A stretch of 64,000 bases of DNA from Streptococcus tangpeifui. GTDB lineage: Bacteria; Bacillota; Bacilli; Lactobacillales; Streptococcaceae. The stretch spans positions 330,284 to 394,283 of the forward strand of contig NZ_JAAKDU010000001.1 in the NCBI RefSeq assembly GCF_011038795.1. Reading direction: 5' to 3'. The stretch's first letter is position 1. Each line of letters starts with the position of its first letter. The notes beneath the pieces were generated by a model. The model was not told where the DNA came from. It searched no databases and worked only from the letters and a program-made list of their open reading frames with translations. Shown here piece by piece: positions 48,716 through 61,344 of this stretch. The translations under genes and the position numbers were made by a program.

Positions 48716-49231
48716 ATGAAAATTGCTATTGGTTGTGACCATATTGTAACGGATGAAAAAATGGCTGTCTCAGAATTCTTGAAATCAAAAGGCCATGAAG
48801 TACTTGATTTTGGGACCTATGACCATGTTCGAACTCACTATCCTATCTTCGGGAAAAAGGTCGGTGAAGCTGTTGTCAGCGGCCAAGCTGATCTCGGTGT
48901 TTGTATCTGCGGTACTGGTGTCGGTATCAATAATGCAGTCAATAAGGTGCCAGGTGTTCGTTCAGCCTTGGTACGGGACATGACGTCTGCTCTTTATGCT
49001 AAAGAGCAACTCAATGCTAATGTTATTGGTTTTGGTGGCATGATTACTGGTGGACTTTTGATGAATGATATCATTGACGCTTTTATCAATGCCGAATACA
49101 AAGCAACCCCAGAAAATGACAAATTGATTGCTAAGATTGCCCATGTGGAAACATCAAATGCTGATCAATCGGACCCAGACTTTTTCAAGGAATTCCTTGA
49201 TAAGTGGGACCGCGGTGAATATCACGATTAA
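48716..49231 (+). CDS. lacB: Galactose-6-phosphate isomerase subunit LacB
   Basis: This 171-residue protein has the active-site pattern of the RpiB/LacB family: [35 protein letters not shown] and [13 protein letters not shown]. It forms the heteromultimer with LacA. GGAGG precedes the ATG. In other streptococci lacC follows; here only 53 bases separate it from lacD. Confidence 0.96.
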   Translation: MKIAIGCDHIVTDEKMAVSEFLKSKGHEVLDFGTYDHVRTHYPIFGKKVGEAVVSGQADLGVCICGTGVGINNAVNKVPGVRSALVRDMTSALYAKEQLNANVIGFGGMITGGLLMNDIIDAFINAEYKATPENDKLIAKIAHVETSNADQSDPDFFKEFLDKWDRGEYHD

Positions 49232-49284
49232 GTTCAGATGTTACGTTACGATAGAAAACTTGAAGATAGTAGTGAGGAAGCAAA

Positions 49285-50265
49285 ATGGTATTAACAGAAC
49301 AAAAACGCAACTACATGGAAAAATTGAGTGATGAAAATGGCATCATTTCGGCTCTAGCCTTTGACCAACGAGGAGCTCTCAAACGTTTGATGGCTGAACA
49401 TCAAGATTCAGAGCCCACTGTTGCGCAAATGGAAGAGTTAAAAGTCTTAGTTGCTGAAGAATTGACTCCTTATGCCTCATCCATGCTTTTGGATCCAGAA
49501 TATGGTCTGCCAGCAACGAAGGTTTTGGATAAAAATGCTGGTCTTTTGCTGGCTTACGAAAAGACCGGCTACGATACTACCAGCACAAAACGCCTGCCAG
49601 ACTGTTTGGATGTCTGGTCAGCCAAACGCTTGAAGGAACAAGGAGCGGATGCGGTTAAGTTCTTGCTCTACTATGATGTAGACAGCAGCGAGGAGCTCAA
49701 CCAGCAAAAACAGGCTTACATCGAACGAGTTGGTTCTGAATGCGTAGCTGAAGATATTCCTTTCTTCTTGGAAATTTTGGCCTATGATGAAAAGATTGCG
49801 GATGCTAAAGGGGCAGAATTTGCTAAGGTAAAACCGCACAAAGTTTTGGGAGCCATGAAGGTCTTCTCAGATCCACGTTTTAACATTGATGTATTAAAGG
49901 TCGAAGTTCCCGTTAATATGAATTATGTTGAAGGATTTGGCGATGGAGAGATTGTTTACAGCAAGGCAGAAGCTGCTGAATTCTTTAAACAACAAGAGCA
50001 AGCAACCAATCTTCCTTACATTTATCTAAGTGCAGGTGTGTCGGCTAAGCTTTTCCAAGATACTTTGATTTTTGCTCATGAATCGGGAGCTAATTTCAAT
50101 GGGGTTCTCTGCGGTCGTGCCACTTGGGCTGGCAGTGTCAAAGATTACATTGAAAAGGGAGAAGAAGCCGCTCGCGAATGGCTGCGAACCACTGGCTTTA
50201 AAAATATTGACGACCTTAATAAGGTTTTGCAAAAAACAGCTACTTCTTGGAAGACTAAAGCTTAG
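49285..50265 (+). CDS. lacD: Tagatose 1,6-bisphosphate aldolase
   Basis: This 326-residue class I aldolase splits tagatose-1,6-bisphosphate into DHAP and glyceraldehyde-3-P. It shows [33 protein letters not shown] and [16 protein letters not shown] with the Schiff-base lysine, and [20 protein letters not shown] lies before the ATG. The lacC kinase gene that normally precedes it is absent. Confidence 0.96.
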   Translation: MVLTEQKRNYMEKLSDENGIISALAFDQRGALKRLMAEHQDSEPTVAQMEELKVLVAEELTPYASSMLLDPEYGLPATKVLDKNAGLLLAYEKTGYDTTSTKRLPDCLDVWSAKRLKEQGADAVKFLLYYDVDSSEELNQQKQAYIERVGSECVAEDIPFFLEILAYDEKIADAKGAEFAKVKPHKVLGAMKVFSDPRFNIDVLKVEVPVNMNYVEGFGDGEIVYSKAEAAEFFKQQEQATNLPYIYLSAGVSAKLFQDTLIFAHESGANFNGVLCGRATWAGSVKDYIEKGEEAAREWLRTTGFKNIDDLNKVLQKTATSWKTKA

Positions 50266-50368
50266 GAGTGATAGCTGCCCTCTTTACGTGTAAATAAGGA
50301 GAGCTTCACGAAAATTGCTGATCTCCTGCTGTATCTATATGTGTAAAAACTTTGAAAATATCATGAAA

Positions 50369-50405
50369 AGTAAGGGTTTACATTTTTCCTTGTTTATGTT
50401 AATAT
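50369..50405 (+). promoter_or_regulatory. Internal lac promoter before lacT with cre-like site
   Basis: TTTACA (50377-50382) and TAATAT (50400-50405) are 17 bases apart. AGTAAGGGTTTACA (50369-50382) overlaps the -35 and matches the cre-like core upstream of lacA. It would allow lacTFEG to be transcribed separately. Confidence 0.55.
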
Positions 50406-50423
50406 GAAAACATAATTGAATAG

Positions 50424-50509
50424 GGTAGATCGTAACTAATCAAACTAGGCGAGACTACAAATGAATCAAGGAACAGTGAATTTCTTTGGTTTGTTTGTGG
50501 TCTCTTTTT
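50424..50509 (+). promoter_or_regulatory. LacT antiterminator (RAT) site overlapping an intrinsic terminator
   Basis: GGTAGATCGTAACTAATC... to GGCGAGACTA (50424-50456) resembles the ribonucleic antiterminator sites of BglG/LicT-type proteins. Its 3' part is the 5' arm of a terminator: GAGACTACAAA (50451-50461) pairs with TTTGTGGTCTC (50494-50504), then five T residues. Binding of LacT to the RAT would prevent the terminator, so lacTFEG expression depends on LacT. Confidence 0.75.
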
Positions 50510-50535
50510 GTTTGGAATTAGAAAGGAGGAAAACC

Positions 50536-51369
50536 ATGTATCGGATTGTTCAGGCTCTGAATAACAATGTTGCACTCGTTAAAGATGCTTACGGTGAGCA
50601 AGCTGTTGTGATGGGGCTGGGGATTACTTTTAAAAAGAGTAAGGGCGATTTGATTGTTAGCGATAAAATTGAGAAAGTATTCTCTCTAAAAAGTAAGGAA
50701 TCTAAAGATAATTTTTTAACACTGTTAAGAGATGTACCGCTTGATTTTATTACAGTCACCTATGATGTTATAGACAGCTTAACAAGCAAATATCATTATC
50801 CTGTTCAAGAATATATTTACGTTACCCTGACCGATCATATTTACTGTGCTTACAAAGCAATTCTTGATAATTCTTATCAAAAGAGTGAAATAACTCGTCT
50901 ATCTAAGGATTATAAAAAAGAATATGAGATGGCTACAGAGGCTCTTGAAAGATTCCGCTGCCAACTTTTGAGTGATTTCCCTGATGACGAAGTCGGGCGA
51001 ATCGCACTCCACTTTATCAATGCTAAAAGTCTGACAGTTGATGGAAAGAAGTCTAAAGTCCGGACAGCTAAGACTCTTTTAGAGAAGATACAAAAGGTTC
51101 TGAAGCAATACGATATTAAGCGGACAAAAGTGAATACCCATTTTTATGACCGCTTGATGGTTCATTTGACTTATTTCATTGAATACTTGGATAGAAGCAG
51201 AGATGACAATATGTCATTGCTGGAGATGGAAGATCAGATAAAGGAAACCTATCCTAAAGCTTATCAAATTGCTGATGAGATCTATCGGATTATCACAACC
51301 GAAACAGGGATAGATGATTGCCAAAGTGAAAGATTTTACATTACATTACATATTCAACGTTTGTTATAA
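50536..51369 (+). CDS. lacT: LacT, BglG-family transcriptional antiterminator
   Basis: This 277-residue protein has an N-terminal CAT RNA-binding domain (MYRIVQALNNNVALV) and two PRD domains with conserved histidines (for example ISYKYHYP-like SKYHYPVQEYIY, and later HLTYFIEYL). It binds the RAT at 50424 when lactose is being transported; PTS-mediated phosphorylation of the PRDs sets activity. I chose ATG 50536, which follows GGAGG; the earlier in-frame ATG 50461 lies in the terminator stem. Confidence 0.92.
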   Translation: MYRIVQALNNNVALVKDAYGEQAVVMGLGITFKKSKGDLIVSDKIEKVFSLKSKESKDNFLTLLRDVPLDFITVTYDVIDSLTSKYHYPVQEYIYVTLTDHIYCAYKAILDNSYQKSEITRLSKDYKKEYEMATEALERFRCQLLSDFPDDEVGRIALHFINAKSLTVDGKKSKVRTAKTLLEKIQKVLKQYDIKRTKVNTHFYDRLMVHLTYFIEYLDRSRDDNMSLLEMEDQIKETYPKAYQIADEIYRIITTETGIDDCQSERFYITLHIQRLL

Positions 51370-51405
51370 ACCCATTCTCTTAGTCAGTGTAGAAGGAGGA
51401 AAACT

Positions 51406-51720
51406 ATGAATAGAGAAGAAACAACCTTATTAGGTTTTGAAATTGTTGCCTACGCCGGAGACGCTCGCTCAAAATTGCTAGAAGCTTTGAAAGCAGCACA
51501 AGCTGGTGACTATGAAAAGACAGAAAGTCTCATTGCGGAAGCAGATGCTTGTTTAGTCGATGCGCATAATGCTCAAACAAGTTTGCTCCAAAAAGAAGCG
51601 TCAGGTGATGATGTTGCTTTTAGCGTCACTTTGATGCACGGTCAGGACCACCTGATGACAACAATGGTTATTAAGGATTTGATTAACCATATCGTAGAAC
51701 TTTATAAGAGAGGAAATTAA
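51406..51720 (+). CDS. lacF: Lactose PTS enzyme IIA
   Basis: This 104-residue phosphocarrier has the IIA-Lac pattern [32 protein letters not shown] and the phosphohistidine motif [11 protein letters not shown]. It passes phosphate from HPr to LacE. GGAGG precedes the ATG and lacE begins 2 bases after its stop. Confidence 0.97.
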   Translation: MNREETTLLGFEIVAYAGDARSKLLEALKAAQAGDYEKTESLIAEADACLVDAHNAQTSLLQKEASGDDVAFSVTLMHGQDHLMTTMVIKDLINHIVELYKRGN

Positions 51721-51722
51721 TT

Positions 51723-54850
<3,128 letters not shown>

Positions 54851-54973
54851 ATTAGTATACTTTATTAACTTTCTAACTTGTAACTTTCAAATATTTCTCC
54901 ATTTATTAATTAAAATCTCCACCTAATTCATTAATTAACCCTTTTCTCAATTTCAGAAAAGACCGTAGCGAGG

Positions 54974-55014
54974 CAAGAGTCACAATGTTTAATTGAGACT
55001 CTTGTTTTGTTTTG
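54974..55014 (+). terminator. Terminator after lacG
   Basis: CAAGAGTC (54974-54981) pairs with GACTCTTG (54997-55004), with further CAAT/ATTG pairing inside, followed by TTTTG-rich sequence. Confidence 0.7.
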
Positions 55015-55044
55015 ATTTCAACTATAAGCTAAGTGAGGACAATA

Positions 55045-55941
55045 ATGACGATTACATTAAAAAATGATGAATTAACCGTTCAATTATCAGAATTTGGTGC
55101 TGCGCTGACGTCGATCAAGGATAAGGATGGACTTGAGTATTTGTGGCAGGGCAATCCTGAGTATTGGAGCTCCCAAGCACCGGTACTCTTTCCTATCTGC
55201 GGCAGTTTGCGGATGAATTGGACTGTGTATAGGCCAGCGGATCGTCCGCATTTTACAGGCAGTATTCCTAGGCACGGATTAGTACGTAAGGAGTATTTTA
55301 TAGTGGATAGCATCTCTGAGGATACTGTTACCTTTTCAATAAGGCCAACAGAAAAAATGCTGAGAGCTTATCCTTATCATTTTCATTTGAGCATTACGTA
55401 CCGCTTATCAGGTAAAAGGATTCAGACGACTTATCAGGTGGCTAATGAGGAAACCAGCAAAACCTTACCCTACTTTATTGGCGGTCACCCAGGGTTTAAT
55501 TGCCCTTTGCTGGAAATGGATAAGTATGAGGATTATTATCTAGAATTCGACGAAGAAGAAACGTGCTCAATTCCGCGTTCATTTCCAGATACAGGACTGT
55601 TGGATCTTAACGATCGACTTCCATTTTTGAATCAGCAGAAGAAGCTTGATTTAGATTATCGTTTATTCACCCGTGATGCTCTGACGCTGGATCGCCTTCA
55701 GTCTCGCGGTGTCACTTTACGTTCTCGTAAACATCACAAGGGCGTTCGATTAGATTTTCCGGATTTTCCTTATCTGGTGCTTTGGTCTACTGTCAACCAA
55801 AGTCCTTTCATCGCTCTTGAACCTTGGAGCGGCCTATCAACCTCGTTAGATGAGTCTGATTATTTTGAGGATAAGCGCAATGTTAGTTTGGTTGCACCCC
55901 AGCAAACCGATTGCAAGTCATTCAGCATTAGTATCCTTTAG
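55045..55941 (+). CDS. lacX: LacX, aldose 1-epimerase-like protein
   Basis: This 298-residue galactose mutarotase-fold protein is the usual last lac gene, LacX. It has LSEFGAALTSIKDKDGLEYLWQG, RHGLVRKEYF, FIGGHPGFNCPL and ALEPWSGL. Its exact substrate is not established. ATG 55045 follows GTGAGG. It lies after the lacG terminator, so expression may be by read-through. Confidence 0.88.
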   Translation: MTITLKNDELTVQLSEFGAALTSIKDKDGLEYLWQGNPEYWSSQAPVLFPICGSLRMNWTVYRPADRPHFTGSIPRHGLVRKEYFIVDSISEDTVTFSIRPTEKMLRAYPYHFHLSITYRLSGKRIQTTYQVANEETSKTLPYFIGGHPGFNCPLLEMDKYEDYYLEFDEEETCSIPRSFPDTGLLDLNDRLPFLNQQKKLDLDYRLFTRDALTLDRLQSRGVTLRSRKHHKGVRLDFPDFPYLVLWSTVNQSPFIALEPWSGLSTSLDESDYFEDKRNVSLVAPQQTDCKSFSISIL

Positions 55942-55957
55942 AAAGTAGGTATCTATC

Positions 55958-56227
55958 ATGTTAGAATCTTTAAAAACTTTGCGAAATAATTCTATAGCAG
56001 CTGCCTTTGAAATAGTTTACCTGATTACTTTTAAAGATAAATCCCATATCCCTCAAGTAACCAAGGAAATCAAATCCCTTGCCAAGTGGTATATTACCAG
56101 TGGTGAGGAGTGGTATGGTCATTCTGAGGACTCTCTAGAAGAGTTTAAGACAAAATTTCTAAATCTAACGGGTCTGACTGAAGATCAGGTAATCTTTAGC
56201 CAGGATCACCTTCCTTTTTCAAAATGA
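55958..56227 (+). CDS. Small hypothetical protein
   Basis: This 89-residue protein (MLESLKTLRNNSIAAAFEIVYL onward) is mixed helical, without signal peptide or cysteine. AAAGTAGG lies about 9 bases upstream of the ATG, and the gene starts 16 bases after lacX. I do not recognise a family. Its end abuts a MITE copy, so its 3' end may have been altered. Confidence 0.55.
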   Translation: MLESLKTLRNNSIAAAFEIVYLITFKDKSHIPQVTKEIKSLAKWYITSGEEWYGHSEDSLEEFKTKFLNLTGLTEDQVIFSQDHLPFSK

Positions 56228-56235
56228 TAAAGGAA

Positions 56236-56555
56236 GATAGGTTGGTCAAGTATCCCTGTTTTTGAATAAATTCTTGGCGCAGTGGTTAGGAGCAAGACTT
56301 GTTGGCTATGCCAACTTAGTCTTACCCCTGCACAGTTCATTAGGTGCTTTAGCACCAATGAACCACTGCTGATTGGCAGTCCTTATTCCTTTCGTAGCAA
56401 GGGGTAGCGGTCAACCTAATCAACTGTGCGGAGGTGGGATTGAAAGCCTGCCACCTAAAAACAGGAGAGTGGCAGAGCTCTGAGCCTTAAAATGGGCGAG
56501 CGAAGAAAATTAAAGTCGTGATTTTATCACGATTTACGATTTTTGTCCCACTCTC
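56236..56555 (-). repeat. MITE-like composite element (about 320 bp)
   Basis: In reverse orientation to the 9404 copy: TATCCCTGTTTTTGAATAAATTC, GCGCAGTGGTTAGGAGCAAG, TTCATTAGGTGCTTTAGCACC, CAACTGTGCGGAGGTGGGATTG, GCCTGCCACC, CGTGATTTTATCACG, and the end CGATTTTTGTCCCACTCTC (56537-56555). Confidence 0.7.
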
Positions 56556-56587
56556 ATCGGGAAATGAAGCTTGCAAAGCAAGTGTCA

Positions 56588-56681
56588 AAAACGGTCTGGG
56601 GAGAGATCGTTTCAGGTCACCACTTTAAAATTAGGGCGTGGTGAGGACCAAATTTTCAATTTTAGGGATGATCTCGCTCTC
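56588..56681 (-). repeat. Second MITE module (94 bp)
   Basis: AAACGGTCTGGGGAGAGATC to GATCTCGCTCTC matches the right part of the hybrid at 15827-15921. It directly follows the previous element, so the two are in tandem. Confidence 0.55.
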
Positions 56682-56804
56682 TTTTAAAGCTATTCATGGG
56701 CAATATCTGAGATATATCCATAGCCCTTTAAGTGTGACTGTGGCTTGAAAACACTAAGGTTTTTGTTTCGTAGTATAATAAAGTCAAAAGATAAGGAGGC
56801 AGCT

Positions 56805-57524
56805 ATGAACCAAAAAGACCTCGAAAACCGCATCCAGTTAGCTCAGAACCCTCTTGTTGTCACAGGTGCAGGTGTCTCGACTCTATCTGGAGTTCCTGAC
56901 TATACCACCATGAAAGGAATGAAACTTAAGGGGCGCTACTTCCAAGCCCGTGAAATTTTATCACGTCCTTTTTTCCAATCTTATCCTAGAGAGTTCTGGC
57001 AGTGGCATAAGCAACAATTTTTACAAAGACTGGAGCCCAACAAGGTTCACCGTTGGATCGCTAAGCAGGCAGTCCCTGTCCTGACACAAAATATTGATGG
57101 CCTTCACCGTCAGGCTGGTTCAAAGGAAATTATTGAATTTCATGGCAAGGCCGACAGAGGGATTTGTCAAATCTGTTTTCAAGAAATTGATTTGCGAGAT
57201 GATCAAGCTATCATGGGACATGCTCACACTCTGCTAACCAATGACCCTCTAGCTATTCTAGCGGATCACGTTGACACAGAAATTGTCCTCTATGGTGATG
57301 CCATTGATCCCGACAATTTAGACTTAGCAGCTCGTTGGACTCAGTTCAGTGATCTCATCATTGTTATTGGATCAACCTTGGAAGTTTACCCTTTGGCAGG
57401 CTTAGTTCTGCAGCAAGATCCTGCAAAAATTATTTGGCTGGATAAGGAAAAAAATGAGGTGGCAAAGAGCCACCCCGATATCACATTTATTCAGGAAGAT
57501 TTTAGAGATTTTTTTGAAGATTAA
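56805..57524 (+). CDS. Sirtuin-type NAD-dependent deacylase, reduced zinc site
   Basis: This 239-residue SIR2-family protein has VTGAGVSTLSGVPDY (NAD loop), LTQNIDGLHRQAGSKEIIEFHG (catalytic His) and VIGSTLEVYPLAGLV. The zinc module has one CQIC pair (after FHGKADRGI) but no second CxxC pair; the next segment is ILADHVDTEIVLYGDAID. It may not bind zinc or may do so differently. I chose ATG 56805 because AAGGAGG lies about 6 bases upstream and TATAAT (56775-56780) lies just before, excluding longer in-frame starts. Confidence 0.85.
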   Translation: MNQKDLENRIQLAQNPLVVTGAGVSTLSGVPDYTTMKGMKLKGRYFQAREILSRPFFQSYPREFWQWHKQQFLQRLEPNKVHRWIAKQAVPVLTQNIDGLHRQAGSKEIIEFHGKADRGICQICFQEIDLRDDQAIMGHAHTLLTNDPLAILADHVDTEIVLYGDAIDPDNLDLAARWTQFSDLIIVIGSTLEVYPLAGLVLQQDPAKIIWLDKEKNEVAKSHPDITFIQEDFRDFFED

Positions 57525-57586
57525 TAGGAGCGCTTAAAAGACGCTCTTTTTAGTTAGCCAGATAACACTATTCTTAGATCGACTTC

Positions 57587-57985
57587 CTATTGGATTGTTT
57601 CTTCCTTATGCTGGCCAGTTACGTACATAGTAAAGCTGGCCTTGGCTACTAGTTCCTTGTTTTGATTGTTGATAGTGACATCAATGACTTTGGTGGTTCT
57701 ACCGTCGTGGCTGCAGCTCCCTTCAATAGTCAGCTTGTCCCCTAAATTCCCTGGCTTGAGGTAATTGATGCTTGATTGGAGGGTCACGGCATCAGAACCA
57801 GTTGAAATGGCTGTTAGGCCGCTGATTTGATCACAGAGGGTGAAAAGATAGCCACCATGGGCATGGCCGTAGTAATTGAGTGATGACTGGACAATGTCAC
57901 TGGTGACGACTACATGGCCATAGTCAAAACTGTTTAGTTGGTGATTTTCAAAGACTTTGATTTCGTGGATGTATTTCTCTTTCAT
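57587..57985 (-). CDS. Hot-dog thioesterase, PaaI-like
   Basis: This 132-residue protein has the hot-dog signature NYYGHAHGGYLFTLCDQISGLTA and SSINYLKPGNLGDKLTIEG. PaaI-type enzymes hydrolyse acyl-CoA thioesters; the substrate is unknown. GAGGAACGAAAT precedes the ATG. It is convergent with the sirtuin gene. Confidence 0.85.
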   Translation of the reverse strand: MKEKYIHEIKVFENHQLNSFDYGHVVVTSDIVQSSLNYYGHAHGGYLFTLCDQISGLTAISTGSDAVTLQSSINYLKPGNLGDKLTIEGSCSHDGRTTKVIDVTINNQNKELVAKASFTMYVTGQHKEETIQ

Positions 57986-58061
57986 ATTTCGTTCCTCTTT
58001 GTTTTAGAAGAAAAGCAGACAAAAAGTTCTGCCTCCTTTGTATTGCTTTAGATTTACCAAA

Positions 58062-58133
58062 TTAGTGCAGTGGTTGGGAGTAATACTTGTTGGCTATGCA
58101 ACTTAGTCTTAACCCTGCACAGTTCTTAATTGG
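58062..58133 (-). repeat. MITE fragment beside a second copy
   Basis: GTGCAGTGGTTGGGAGTAATACTTGTTGGC and CCCTGCACAGTTC match the right module of the family in reverse. It abuts the copy at 58134, so two copies are in tandem or one is nested. Confidence 0.55.
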
Positions 58134-58419
58134 GGACTGTGCAAAATTCGTCTGGTATCCCTGTTTTAGAATTAATTTTTGGCACAGTGGCTGGCTGTTT
58201 TTCTTTTTGCCACAAGGTCAAAGCGGAAAACCTAACCAACTGAGCGGAGTGAAGGTGGGTTTGAAACGTTCCAGTGGTGTTTGATGGTCTGGAGATAGAC
58301 CGCCAAAGTCTGCCGCCTTAAAACAAGAGAGCAGCAGAGGCCAAGGCATTCAAATGAGAGAGTGAGGAAAATCAAAATCGTGATTTTATCACGGTTTACT
58401 GATTTTTTTTTCTACTCTC
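58134..58419 (-). repeat. MITE-like element overlapping the yueI 3' end (286 bp)
   Basis: It starts GGACTGTGCAAAATTCG, continues CCTGTTTTAGAATTAATTTT, GTCTGCCGCC and CGTGATTTTATCACG, and ends TTTTTTTTTCTACTCTC (reverse of GAGAGTAGAAAAAAAA). Its end lies inside the minus-strand YueI gene. Confidence 0.65.
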
Positions 58420-58860
58420 AAACAATTTTTTCCAAAAACTCTTTTTTTCAGGCGCTGGTTCAGTAATCGTTTCAAAGAATTGGGGATAAACTTTAAAAAT
58501 ATCCGTCTCTGCTTGATTGACAGCTTTGTCGGTATGAACAATTAGGTCGAAAGCATGCTCGCCTTTTTCATTGACATTGGTAAAGCTGACGCCCGCCTCT
58601 TGAGCCATTTTCATGTAGATGACTTGATTGGTCTGAGTTAGATTAGAGCAGGATTTGACCTTGATGACAGAGTAGTTTTTCTTTAGGTCTTCCAAGATTT
58701 TTGGAAAAGCTGCCTTGACATCATCCCGGTTACCCATATTTTTATCAATCGTAAGCAAAACACGCTCACGAAAGGTGCCAATGTATCGGCGCTGCTCGTC
58801 TGGATTGAATCTTGTTTCACCAGAAGCAGCTGTCATTAATTTCTTCTCTAAATTATCCAT
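58396..58860 (-). CDS. YueI/DUF1694 family protein
   Basis: This 154-residue cytosolic protein has the DUF1694 pattern (GTFRERVLLTI near the start, VKSCSNLTQTNQVIYMKMAQ). The family often sits beside enolase in streptococci, as here. Function is unknown. Its last seven residues and stop (ESRKKNQ) are encoded by the terminal repeat of the MITE copy at 58134-58419, so the natural C-terminus has been replaced. Confidence 0.85.
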   Translation of the reverse strand: MDNLEKKLMTAASGETRFNPDEQRRYIGTFRERVLLTIDKNMGNRDDVKAAFPKILEDLKKNYSVIKVKSCSNLTQTNQVIYMKMAQEAGVSFTNVNEKGEHAFDLIVHTDKAVNQAETDIFKVYPQFFETITEPAPEKKSFWKKLFESRKKNQ

Positions 58861-58991
58861 AGTGTACCTCGTTACCTTATTTTATCATAAGATAGAAAAT
58901 AAAGGCCAGAGATGGCCAAAATGATAAGGAAAAAGGGATTCAAAAATTTTTTCAAAATTTAAAAAATAATGATACAAGCTTCAGTTCTCGT

Positions 58992-59020
58992 TTGCTAATT
59001 AACGAAGTTTGTGTTACTAT
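58992..59020 (+). promoter_or_regulatory. Enolase promoter
   Basis: TTGCTA (58992-58997) and TACTAT (59015-59020) are 17 bases apart, followed by a leader ending AAGGAGAG before the ATG. Confidence 0.65.
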
Positions 59021-59030
59021 TGTGGTGTAA

Positions 59031-60362
<1,332 letters not shown>

Positions 60363-60383
60363 GGTTTTAGCGGAGTCCTGATA

Positions 60384-60415
60384 AAAGCTACTAGGTTTTC
60401 CTAGTAGCTTTTTTG
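60384..60415 (+). terminator. Terminator after eno
   Basis: AAAGCTACTAGG (60384-60395) pairs perfectly with CCTAGTAGCTTT (60400-60411) and runs into T residues. Confidence 0.9.
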
Positions 60416-60454
60416 TGATCTTTTAGAAAGGAGAGCTCGGACTAAATTAGGGGA

Positions 60455-60640
60455 TTACTTCCGCAAAGATTCTTTTATAAACTCTTGCCGATACTGTCTG
60501 GGTGTTAACTTGTAATATTTCTTAAACTGACGATTAAAATTGGATTGGTTGGCGAAACCGACCTGACTAGTGATATCTTGGATCGAGTGGTTAGTCTGCA
60601 GGAGTACCGAGTAAAGCAATACTATTATCTGAAAAATAGA
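60455..60640 (-). pseudogene. C-terminal fragment of an AraC-family regulator
   Basis: The minus frame reads LLQTNHSIQDITSQVGFANQ followed by SNFNRQFKKYYKLTPRQYRQ, the second helix-turn-helix and signature of AraC/XylS regulators. The N-terminal domain and first helix-turn-helix are absent and the preceding sequence is unrelated. It may be the remnant of a regulator of the divergent flavoprotein genes. Confidence 0.75.
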
Positions 60641-60733
60641 TATTATGACATTAAATTTCGGGAGATGGCGTTTACAAAAAAATAGGGGAGTAGTACAATG
60701 AGGGGGAACCAATAATGTGAAAGAGGTAACAAA

Positions 60734-61330
60734 ATGAAATTAGTTGCGATTGTTGGGACTAATTCGGCCCGTTCAACTAACCGAAAACTCTTAAAGTTTA
60801 TGGCTAGGCATTTTGCCAACCAAGCTGACATTGAAATCCTAGAAATTCAGGATCTGCCAGCCTTTAATGAACCCGAAGATAAGCAAGTTCCTCAAGCTGT
60901 GGCTGACTTTAACGAGAAGATTGCAGATGCAGAGGGTGTGATTATTGCAACTCCGGAATATGACCACACTATTCCAGCACCGCTCTCAAGTGCCTTGGAA
61001 TGGATTGCTTACACCAGCCGCCCTCTGATTAATAAGCCAACGATGATTGTCGGGGCTTCACTTGGACTTCTGGGGACTTCTCGGGCGCAGGCCCACCTGC
61101 GGCAAATCTTAGATGCTCCAGAATTAAAGGCTAGGGTTATGCCTGGAAATGAATTCCTATTAGGCCACTCCGAGCAGGTTCTAACCGATGATAACCAGCT
61201 AAATAATCCTGAGAAAGTTTCCGAACTGGATGATTGCTTTGCGGAATTTCAAGGCTTTGTTAACCTAACCAATCAGTTGGTCAAGGAAGCTGATACAAAG
61301 CGTAAACAAGCCTTCGCTTGGGAAGTGTAA
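60734..61330 (+). CDS. NAD(P)H-dependent FMN reductase
   Basis: This 198-residue flavodoxin-fold protein has [14 protein letters not shown] (phosphate loop) and [21 protein letters not shown]. It is about half identical by eye to the N-terminal domain of the next gene. The ATG follows AAAGAGG (GAAAGAGGTAACAAA). It ends 14 bases before the large flavoprotein, so they form an operon. It may supply electrons to that protein or be its partner subunit. Confidence 0.88.
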   Translation: MKLVAIVGTNSARSTNRKLLKFMARHFANQADIEILEIQDLPAFNEPEDKQVPQAVADFNEKIADAEGVIIATPEYDHTIPAPLSSALEWIAYTSRPLINKPTMIVGASLGLLGTSRAQAHLRQILDAPELKARVMPGNEFLLGHSEQVLTDDNQLNNPEKVSELDDCFAEFQGFVNLTNQLVKEADTKRKQAFAWEV

Positions 61331-61344
61331 AGGGAGAAATTATT

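Noticed and set aside
50461..50535. LacT starting at ATG 50461
   Set aside because: It lies in the terminator stem of the leader; GGAGG and the CAT-domain start are at 50536.
58087..58284. Plus-strand frame 58087-58284
   Set aside because: It lies entirely inside the MITE-like copies and has no ribosome site.
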